This document shows, one piece after another, positions 25,922 through 31,703 of a stretch of DNA of 31,703 bases. How positions within the stretch are numbered: the stretch's first letter is position 1; every line of letters begins with the position of its first letter. A program made the translations under genes and the position numbers. Source of the stretch: CAWVWF01 sp963933885 (GTDB lineage: Bacteria; Bacteroidota; Bacteroidia; Flavobacteriales_C; GCA-002722245); contig CAWVWF010000016.1 of assembly GCA_963933885.1 (NCBI GenBank), positions 1-31,703 on the forward strand, written 5' to 3'. Below the pieces are notes generated by a model. It saw nothing but the letters and a program-made list of their open reading frames with translations, was not told the origin of the DNA and did no database searches.

Positions 25922-28057
25922 ATGAATAAAGCCTTATTTGCCTTAACGGTTATTTTATTTTCGTTTACAAATGCACACGCTCAGAGTAATCACAGAGGAT
26001 GTGGAACTATGAGTAATAAAGCTATTGAAGAAAAGAAATTTCCTGAATTAATTAAACGAAGAGCTGATTTGAATAATCAAATCAAAAAAAGAAATGAATG
26101 GAGAAGTGAACGAAGAGGAAATGGTACAGTAACAATAATTCCTATTGTAGTTCACATCTTATATAATAACTCAACTACAAATATTAGTACCGCTCAAGTG
26201 GAAGATCAAATAGATGTGTTAAATGCTGATTTTAGAAAAACAAATTATAATGTTGGAAGTATTTTGAATGATTTTCAATCAATTGCTGAAGATTGTGAAG
26301 TTCAGTTCTGTCTTGCAACAATAGATCCTTCAGGAAACGCAACAACAGGAATAACAAGAACTTCAACATCAAAAGCATCTTTTAATTCTGATTTAGGAGA
26401 AATGAAAAGTGCAAGTACTGGAGGAGTTGATATTTGGAATAGAGATAAATATTTAAATATATGGGTGACGCCAGCGTTGGACGACGGTGTGTTAGGTTTT
26501 GCTCAATTCCCTGGTGGGCAAGCTTCAACTGATGGAGTTGTTATCGCTCAAGAGTATTTCGGTTCAATAGGTACTGCAACTACACCTCCTTTCAATAAAG
26601 GAAGAACTGCAACCCATGAAGTAGGGCATTGGCTTGGATTATACCATATTTGGGGAGATTCTAATTGTGGTGATGATCAAGTGAGTGATACTCCAGCTCA
26701 ACAGGAATCCTCAAGTGGTTGTCCGTTAACAAGTAAGACATGTGACAATAAATTAGATAACGTTCAGAACTATATGGATTATAGTGCTGATGATTGTATG
26801 GCCATGTTTACAAGAGGACAGGCTGAAAGGGTTTGGAATGTATTAAACACTTCAAGATCTGGTTTGAAAACTTCAGTAAATTCAAAGTGTTCAACGACTA
26901 ATCCACCAACCGCTAGTTTTGATGCAGACATTAAAAATATTTGCGCTGGATCAATAGTTTCTTTTACAGATAAATCAACTGGGTCTCCAGATACTTGGGC
27001 TTGGACGTTTTCGAATGGAACGCCATCTTCTTCAACAGATGAAAACCCAACGGTTATATTTAATGATGGTGGAGTTTTCGATGTTTCATTAATTTCCACA
27101 AATACTAATGGATCGAGTAATCTTACTACAAAATCTGGCTTCATAACAGTTACAAAGATTGATACTGCTATTTTAGAGAGCTCAGTGCTTTGCAATGGAG
27201 ATGTAACCGTATCTGGAACAACTAATTCTTTAGGAGGTCAAATTGAATGGTATTCTGATGTTGGATTACAAAATCAATTAGAAATAGGTGTGTCTCACAC
27301 AAGTACAATTACTCAAAAAACTAAATTTTACGCAGTAGTTAATTCTGGAGGTAGTCCTGATTTTGTTGGTAATTTAACTAAAGGGATAGGCGGTTTTCAT
27401 GCAGGGAATCAAGGAATAATATTTAATGTAGATGAGCAGTTTACTTTGTTGAATTTTCAAGTTTATGCTGAAACAGCAGGGAGTATTAATATTGATTATA
27501 CAAACCCAAGTAGTGTAACGATTACAAAAACGTTTAGCGTTCAAGTTGGAGTAAATACTCTTATAATGAATGTTGATATGGTTGTAGGGAATGATCATCA
27601 ACTGTTTATACCTAGTGGAAGTGTTAGTTTACATAGAGATAATTCAGGGGTGACTTATCCATATGCTTTAGGGGATTTAGGTTCTGTTCATAATTCTACA
27701 GCAACTGGAGGAGTTAATTTAGACTACTATTATTACTTCTATAATTGGAAAGTAAAAAAGAATGGTTGCTTAAGTGAAATAGCTGAAATAACTGCTTCAC
27801 CAGATAATTGTGTTGGTGTAAATGAGATAGCTGGGAGAATAGCTGTTTTTCCAAATCCGAGCGATGGATATTTAACTATAGAAAATATTTCTGGAATGAA
27901 CGGGGCTGTTTCTATTTTCGATTTAAGGGGAGCTCTAATTCTAACAAAAGAGTTAAGTTCAAAGAACTTAACTGTCTCTAGTTTATCACAAGGAACATAT
28001 GTTATAAGAGTTAAGACCGATACTGATTTATATCAGCAGAAGTTTATTGTAAAATAA
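25922..28057 (+). CDS. Secreted M43 (cytophagalysin-like) zinc metalloprotease with PKD and T9SS sorting domain
   Basis: The protein has 711 residues from the ATG at 25922. This start is chosen over an upstream in-frame one because MNKALFALTVILFSFTNAHAQ is a perfect signal peptide. The peptidase domain (about 65-320) carries the metzincin zinc motif HEVGHWLGLYH (232-242) and a Met-turn (NYMDYS, about 284-289), as in M43/pappalysin enzymes. A PKD domain follows (about 330-420, WAWTFSNG), then a beta-rich region (about 470-620). The last ~75 residues (RIAVFPNPSDGYLTIE, then GTYVIRV, QQKFIVK) are a clear T9SS type A sorting domain. The product should be exported by the type IX system and released or anchored on the surface to degrade protein. 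It is coupled to the upstream lipoprotein gene and followed by a G+C-rich inverted repeat. Confidence 0.93.
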   Translation: MNKALFALTVILFSFTNAHAQSNHRGCGTMSNKAIEEKKFPELIKRRADLNNQIKKRNEWRSERRGNGTVTIIPIVVHILYNNSTTNISTAQVEDQIDVLNADFRKTNYNVGSILNDFQSIAEDCEVQFCLATIDPSGNATTGITRTSTSKASFNSDLGEMKSASTGGVDIWNRDKYLNIWVTPALDDGVLGFAQFPGGQASTDGVVIAQEYFGSIGTATTPPFNKGRTATHEVGHWLGLYHIWGDSNCGDDQVSDTPAQQESSSGCPLTSKTCDNKLDNVQNYMDYSADDCMAMFTRGQAERVWNVLNTSRSGLKTSVNSKCSTTNPPTASFDADIKNICAGSIVSFTDKSTGSPDTWAWTFSNGTPSSSTDENPTVIFNDGGVFDVSLISTNTNGSSNLTTKSGFITVTKIDTAILESSVLCNGDVTVSGTTNSLGGQIEWYSDVGLQNQLEIGVSHTSTITQKTKFYAVVNSGGSPDFVGNLTKGIGGFHAGNQGIIFNVDEQFTLLNFQVYAETAGSINIDYTNPSSVTITKTFSVQVGVNTLIMNVDMVVGNDHQLFIPSGSVSLHRDNSGVTYPYALGDLGSVHNSTATGGVNLDYYYYFYNWKVKKNGCLSEIAEITASPDNCVGVNEIAGRIAVFPNPSDGYLTIENISGMNGAVSIFDLRGALILTKELSSKNLTVSSLSQGTYVIRVKTDTDLYQQKFIVK

Positions 28058-28064
28058 AAGTTAG

Positions 28065-28110
28065 AGCCCCACAATTTAATACACTTTTAAGGGGGGTGTA
28101 TTGTGGGGCT
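28065..28110. terminator. G+C-rich inverted repeat after the M43 gene (possible terminator)
   Basis: AGCCCCACAA (28065-28074) pairs with TTGTGGGGCT (28101-28110). After a 5-base bulge, TACAC pairs with GTGTA, leaving an 11-base loop that ends in a G-run. The stem is strong, but no T-tract follows on the plus strand, so it may be a 3'-end stabilising structure or a site rather than a classic terminator. Confidence 0.55.
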
Positions 28111-28137
28111 TATACCATTTAATTAATATATTGAGCT

Positions 28138-29286
28138 ATGAAGTTTTTTATTACTGTTTGTTTATTATCATTGAGATTCATTTCTTATGCTCAATCAACT
28201 TCTGATTTTATTAACCAAACAAGTTTGGATTCTTTAGTTAAAACGGTTCGTGAATTCTCAGGAGAAGATAATTGTAATGTTGGTGGGAACTCAGTTCAGA
28301 TTTTAAATCGAGTAAGTGATTCTGGAAATGATCTTGCAGCAGATTATTTATTTGAACGATTAAATAATATTGGTCTTCAAGTAAGTAGTGATACATACTC
28401 AACGAAAGGAAGGAATATTATAGCGAAGCACATAGGTAGTTTATATCCTGATAGTATGGTTATGATCTGTGCTCATTATGATGCTGTTGCTAATTATTGT
28501 GCAGATGATAATGCAAGTGGAGTTGGAATTGTTCTAGAAGCAGCAAGAGTATTGTCTAATTATCAATTCAAGAAAACAATTGTTTTCGCTTTATGGGATG
28601 AAGAAGAAAGTGGTTTGTTAGGAGCGAAATCTTATGCAGCAAGCGCAAATACTAATAATGATATTTATGTTTCTATTTTAAATATTGATATGGCAGGGTA
28701 TGATGCTAATAATGATGGTGTATTTGATATTGATTTAAATAGTAGTTTAGGATCAGAGAATATGAAAGATTTATTGGTTAGTATTAATGCTGCTAATAAT
28801 TTGAATATCTCTCCTGCTATTGTCCAGCCAGGAACTCCCGATAGTGATCATTCTGCATTTTGGACTTATCAATATCCTGCCGTTTTATTAGGAGAGAGTT
28901 GGAGTACAAGTGATCAGAATCCAAAATACCATTCCAGTCAAGATCGTATTTCACTATTTAATCTTCCATATTATCATGAGGTTGCTAAATTAGCAGTAGG
29001 ATTTATTGGAGAGTCTGCCGTGCCTTTAAAAAGTGTTTCTGCAGGGAATTTACTAAAAGAAGAGTTATTAGCGTTTATAAATCCTCACACGAATGAATTA
29101 ATTGTTGAGGTGTCCGAGAATTCTGTTCTAAAATTAATCGATTTGAACGGGAGAGAAGTTATTTCAAAAGTAATTCTTAGAGGAAAATCGGTAATTAGTC
29201 TTTTAAAGATCCCGCAAGGGATTTATCTTGCGAAAACGTATTCTGTAGTTTTATTAGGGGTTTCCGAGCTGAAATTGTTTAAGTAA
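28138..29286 (+). CDS. Secreted M28-family zinc peptidase with T9SS-like C-terminus
   Basis: The protein has 382 residues. A signal peptide (about 1-19, ending SYAQ) precedes an M28 di-zinc aminopeptidase fold. Metal and catalytic motifs are in order: AHYDA (His113, Asp115), ADDNASG (Asp123/124), DEEESG (Glu155/156), NIDMAG (Asp184) and YHSSQD (His265). The final ~75 residues (FINPHTNELIVEV, LIDLNGREV, PQGIYLAKT) resemble a diverged T9SS type A sorting domain, so the enzyme is probably secreted. It sits 80 bases after the M43 protease gene, separated by the inverted repeat. An endopeptidase and an exopeptidase exported together would suit extracellular protein digestion, which is an inference from position. 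Confidence 0.92.
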   Translation: MKFFITVCLLSLRFISYAQSTSDFINQTSLDSLVKTVREFSGEDNCNVGGNSVQILNRVSDSGNDLAADYLFERLNNIGLQVSSDTYSTKGRNIIAKHIGSLYPDSMVMICAHYDAVANYCADDNASGVGIVLEAARVLSNYQFKKTIVFALWDEEESGLLGAKSYAASANTNNDIYVSILNIDMAGYDANNDGVFDIDLNSSLGSENMKDLLVSINAANNLNISPAIVQPGTPDSDHSAFWTYQYPAVLLGESWSTSDQNPKYHSSQDRISLFNLPYYHEVAKLAVGFIGESAVPLKSVSAGNLLKEELLAFINPHTNELIVEVSENSVLKLIDLNGREVISKVILRGKSVISLLKIPQGIYLAKTYSVVLLGVSELKLFK

Positions 29287-29406
29287 GCTGCTTTCCTGTG
29301 CTGTTTAGGGTTTTTTAACACATGTTTATCGACGTAATTTCATATTTCATCGAAAGCGAGAATCTTTTTCTCATCAAATAAGGTATACCTAACAAACGGA
29401 TGTGAA

Positions 29407-29844
29407 ATGAGCAATTGGAGTAGAGAAATTTTAGATAAGTTATATAAGAGACAAGCTTTTAAAGTTTTCGTTTTGGAAGATAACAGAATGTTTTTAGAAT
29501 CATTAAAATTTTCATTAAATAGGTCTTTTGATAAAAAGTTAGAATTAACAACTTTTTCAGAAAGTAGCTCTTTAATTAAAGGAATGGATAGTTCTCCGAA
29601 TGTGTTAGTAATGGATTATCATTTAGATGATGATAGTATTATTGAAGGAATCGAATTAGTTAAATATGTTAGAGAACATTATCCTAAGACTCAAATAATT
29701 GTATTGACGAGTGAAAATCGTCTTCAAACCGCTTTAGATTGTTATAAAGAAGGAGTTAGTAATTATATAAAGAAAGACAATGGTTCAATTAATAAATTAA
29801 TTAAAGAATTGTCTTATAAAAAAGATTTATCAAACGTTGCATAA
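29407..29844 (+). CDS. Stand-alone response-regulator receiver protein
   Basis: The protein has 145 residues and is a CheY-like receiver domain preceded by about 17 residues. The acidic pocket (Glu24-Asp25), the phospho-acceptor (Asp70 in VLVMDYHLDD), the switch Thr101 (IIVLTSENR) and the conserved Lys122 (NYIKKD) are all present, so it should be phosphorylatable. There is no output domain, so it acts through protein contacts or as a phosphorelay step. No histidine kinase is in the window. The nearest signalling gene is the SpoIIE phosphatase 4 kb upstream; a link is only conjecture. It ends in a hairpin-rich region with a terminator. Confidence 0.9.
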   Translation: MSNWSREILDKLYKRQAFKVFVLEDNRMFLESLKFSLNRSFDKKLELTTFSESSSLIKGMDSSPNVLVMDYHLDDDSIIEGIELVKYVREHYPKTQIIVLTSENRLQTALDCYKEGVSNYIKKDNGSINKLIKELSYKKDLSNVA

Positions 29845-29847
29845 GAA

Positions 29848-29890
29848 TTAATACCCCCCATATTTAATCCGTACAGTTTTAGTACCCCCC
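29848..29890. repeat. Two direct repeats TTARTACCCCCC, 31 bp apart
   Basis: TTAATACCCCCC (29848-29859) and TTAGTACCCCCC (29879-29890) match at 11 of 12 bases and are offset by 31 bp, about three helical turns. The second copy also forms the left arm and loop of a hairpin, GTTTTAGTA-CCCCCCT-TACTAAAAC (29876-29900). They lie between the receiver gene and its terminator. Confidence 0.6.
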
Positions 29891-29900
29891 TTACTAAAAC

Positions 29901-29932
29901 AAAAAAACCGTCTTTTTAGGCGGTTTTTTTTT
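29901..29932 (+). terminator. Rho-independent terminator after the receiver gene
   Basis: An A-rich run, AACCG-T-CT, a T-rich loop, AG-G-CGGTT and then a run of T residues form a short stem with a U-tract. It ends the receiver transcript and precedes the promoter of the SDR gene by about 20 bases. Confidence 0.85.
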
Positions 29933-29951
29933 GCGCATACTCGTCATGTAA

Positions 29952-29984
29952 TTTGATATTCAATCATGATTTTATCTATCTTTA
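29952..29984 (+). promoter_or_regulatory. SDR gene promoter (TTTG-N21-TATCTTTA), near-leaderless
   Basis: TTTG (29952-29955) and TATCTTTA (29977-29984, 7 of 8) are 21 bases apart. The chosen ATG at 29992 is 7 bases further on, which predicts little or no leader. This argues against the upstream in-frame TTG at 29953, which overlaps the -33 box itself. Confidence 0.55.
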
Positions 29985-29991
29985 TATTGCG

Positions 29992-31548
29992 ATGGCAGAA
30001 GATAGAATAAACGATGATAATGAATTGACTCCAGCGGAGGTTGATAAGTGTATTGAGATGTTAGCTAGGTTGGTTGATAATCCAACACAATTATTTGAAC
30101 TTGCAGAAGAAAAACGAATCCAATTGATGAAGTCAGCTGGAAAGTTGTCAAGGCCAAATAGAGATGAGTTTCAGCAAATTCGAAAAGATGCAAAAAAAGC
30201 ATCAAAACGAAAAATGATTGAGCGTGATAAGCATGCTCGAAAAGATACTGGAATAAGGAGTGCAAGAGAAACTACAGTTTTTATTGCTCCAAAAATGTTG
30301 GAGGCTGCTGCTCCAGAAAAAGAAGGGACTCAAGAACTAGAATCTCCTCGGAATTGTTATGTATGTAAAACAGTCTTTACTAAACTACATCACTTCTACG
30401 ATGCAATGTGTCCTGATTGTGGATCGTTTAATTATGCTAAAAGATTTCAAACTGCTGATTTAACTGGTCAAGTAGCTGTTGTGACAGGTTCTAGGTTGAA
30501 AATCGGATATCATATTACATTGATTCTTTTAAGGTCAGGAGCATCTGTTGTTGCTACTACAAGATTTCCTGTTGATTCTGCAATTCGATTTGCAAAAGAA
30601 GATGATTACGATGAATGGAAAGGTCGTTTGAAAATTCATGGATTAGATTTAAGACATATTCCAAGTGTAGAGATCTTCTGCAACTTTATTGAAAAGCGTT
30701 ACGATAGATTAGATATATTAATTAATAATGCTGCTCAAACGGTAAGACGTCCTTCTGGATTTTATGAGCACATGATGCCTAATGAAGAAAAGGCAAGAAC
30801 AGAGCTTCCTCTGGATGTTCAAGAGCTTTTAAAAGATCATCATTTTTGCTTGGATGAATTAAATGGATTGTCTCAAAGTGCAGTTGATGAAAATAAAACT
30901 CAACTTCCAGTTGCATGGCATGCACCAGAACCTGGAATAGGAATTAGAGCATCAGCTAAATTATCTCAAATACCATATAGTTTTGATAACTCTTTGCCAA
31001 CAAAAGAGGTTTTTCCTGAAGGAGAGTTGGATGCAGATTTACAACAAGTTGATTTAAGGAAAACGAATAGTTGGAGATTAAAGCTTGGTCAGGTTGAGAC
31101 TTTAGAAATGATTGAAGTTCAATTGGTAAATGCTGTTGCTCCATTTGTATTGTGTGGGAGATTATCAACAGTAATGAGAAAGGATAATACAGGGCAAAAA
31201 CATATTATTAATGTCTCTGCAATGGAGGGTAAGTTCCATAGGTTTCATAAAGAGGATCGTCACCCTCACACTAATATGGCAAAGGCTGCATTAAATATGA
31301 TGACCCATACTTCAGCTTTAGATTTTGCAAAAGATGGAATATTCATGAATGCGGTCGATACTGGATGGGTTACCGATGAAGATCCTGTTGAGCTTTCAAA
31401 AAGAAAAGAAGAAGAGCATGATTTTCAACCACCTTTAGATATTGTGGATGGAGCTGCGAGAGTATTAGATCCTTTAATTGATGGGATTAATACTGGAAAA
31501 CATTGGTGCGGAAAGTTTTTAAAGGATTATCAACCAATTGATTGGTAA
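29992..31548 (+). CDS. SDR-like protein with N-terminal zinc ribbon and altered active site
   Basis: The protein has 518 residues from the ATG at 29992. An N-terminal basic helical region (1-118) leads to a probable zinc ribbon, C-x2-C-x14-C-x2-C (Cys122, 125, 140, 143). A Rossmann SDR domain follows with VTGSRLKIG (164-172), the nucleotide-binding motif, and NNAAQ (245-249). Ser409 (INVSAMEG) takes the place of the catalytic serine. The usual YxxxK is THR-x3-Lys here (Thr427, Lys431), so the catalytic tyrosine is missing. About 110 extra residues are inserted between NNA and Ser409. It probably binds a dinucleotide but may not reduce substrates in the standard way. Its stop overlaps the truA start (TAATG), so the two are co-translated. 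The function is unknown. Confidence 0.8.
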   Translation: MAEDRINDDNELTPAEVDKCIEMLARLVDNPTQLFELAEEKRIQLMKSAGKLSRPNRDEFQQIRKDAKKASKRKMIERDKHARKDTGIRSARETTVFIAPKMLEAAAPEKEGTQELESPRNCYVCKTVFTKLHHFYDAMCPDCGSFNYAKRFQTADLTGQVAVVTGSRLKIGYHITLILLRSGASVVATTRFPVDSAIRFAKEDDYDEWKGRLKIHGLDLRHIPSVEIFCNFIEKRYDRLDILINNAAQTVRRPSGFYEHMMPNEEKARTELPLDVQELLKDHHFCLDELNGLSQSAVDENKTQLPVAWHAPEPGIGIRASAKLSQIPYSFDNSLPTKEVFPEGELDADLQQVDLRKTNSWRLKLGQVETLEMIEVQLVNAVAPFVLCGRLSTVMRKDNTGQKHIINVSAMEGKFHRFHKEDRHPHTNMAKAALNMMTHTSALDFAKDGIFMNAVDTGWVTDEDPVELSKRKEEEHDFQPPLDIVDGAARVLDPLIDGINTGKHWCGKFLKDYQPIDW

Positions 31549-31703
31549 TGGCTAATTGGAATAAATTTTACTTAGTAAGGATTGAGTTTTTAGGATTTAG
31601 ATATCATGGTTGGCAAAAACAACCTAAATATCGAAGTGTTCAAGGGATGATTGATAAAACGTTACTGTTTATTTTCGGTCATGAAGATTTTAAAACTTTA
31701 GGG
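31548..31703 (+). CDS. truA: tRNA pseudouridine synthase A, 5' part (cut by window edge)
   Basis: The first 52 residues are present. RIEFLGFRYHGWQKQP and SVQGMIDKTL are the conserved N-terminal TruA motif; the family isomerises uridines 38-40 in the tRNA anticodon arm. The catalytic Asp lies beyond the window edge. The ATG overlaps the stop codon of the SDR-like gene by one base (TAATG), so it belongs to the same operon and depends on the promoter at 29952 unless an internal one exists. Confidence 0.9.
   Translation, partial: MANWNKFYLVRIEFLGFRYHGWQKQPKYRSVQGMIDKTLLFIFGHEDFKTLG

Noticed and set aside
26779..27195. Antisense open frame of 138 codons inside the M43 protease gene
   Set aside because: It lies fully opposite conserved protease and PKD coding sequence, has no recognisable domain and no promoter; open by chance.
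1..31703. A mobile island, prophage or defence system
   Set aside because: No transposase, integrase, phage, restriction or toxin-antitoxin gene is visible, and base composition looks even across the window.

Overview
The window looks like a chromosomal stretch from a Bacteroidota bacterium, most likely Flavobacteriales. It is strongly AT-rich. Several genes have TAnnTTTG-type -7 promoter elements rather than E. coli-like promoters, and useful Shine-Dalgarno sequences are largely absent. It encodes type IX secretion (T9SS) cargo with Bacteroidota C-terminal sorting domains and a PorE-like T9SS envelope protein. I cannot fix the genus. I see no tRNA, rRNA, CRISPR array, insertion sequence or prophage, so this reads as ordinary core and envelope chromosome. 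No gap between genes exceeds about 250 bases.

Layout. 1-1480 (minus): the 5' part of a DinB-like gene, preceded by a secreted PKD-domain protein. 1627-6741 (plus): a 1704-residue outer-membrane protein with a beta-barrel, a calcium-binding type-3 repeat and about 13 SPOR-like modules, six of them near-identical. 6754-9588 (minus): a RfaE1-like sugar kinase abutting a TrkH/KtrB cation transporter. 9589-9839 holds a candidate structured RNA ending in a clear terminator. 9840-13660 (plus): a lipoprotein aminopeptidase overlapping an AddB-like PD-(D/E)XK nuclease, closed by a bidirectional terminator. 13741-17270 (minus): a PorE-like OmpA/PD40/TPR protein and a 2-oxo-acid dehydrogenase E2. 17348-19958 (minus): recR followed by a glycosyltransferase fused to a gutted sugar-phosphate transferase. 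20015-23016 (plus): tex and a CvfB-like S1 protein. 23084-25372: a TPR/SpoIIE phosphatase sensor. 25528-29286: a small lipoprotein, an M43 metalloprotease and an M28 peptidase, the last two T9SS cargo. 29407-29844: a stand-alone receiver domain. 29992-31703: an unusual zinc-ribbon SDR protein overlapping the start of truA.

How the genes fit together. The main theme is the cell envelope and secretion: a PorE-like protein that may tie the T9SS to peptidoglycan, three secreted T9SS-type products, the multi-SPOR barrel that probably binds the cell wall, and surface-glycan enzymes. The second theme is nucleic-acid maintenance and RNA binding (recR, AddB-like nuclease, tex, CvfB-like, truA). The SpoIIE phosphatase and the receiver protein are signalling parts whose partners are not in the window.

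The least ordinary items are the multi-SPOR giant, the structured RNA or leader at about 9660-9797, the SDR-like protein that lacks the catalytic tyrosine, and the glycosyltransferase fusion that has lost its phosphotransferase core. Several genes also appear to be transcribed from promoters only 4-7 bases upstream of the start codon, which suggests leaderless mRNAs.
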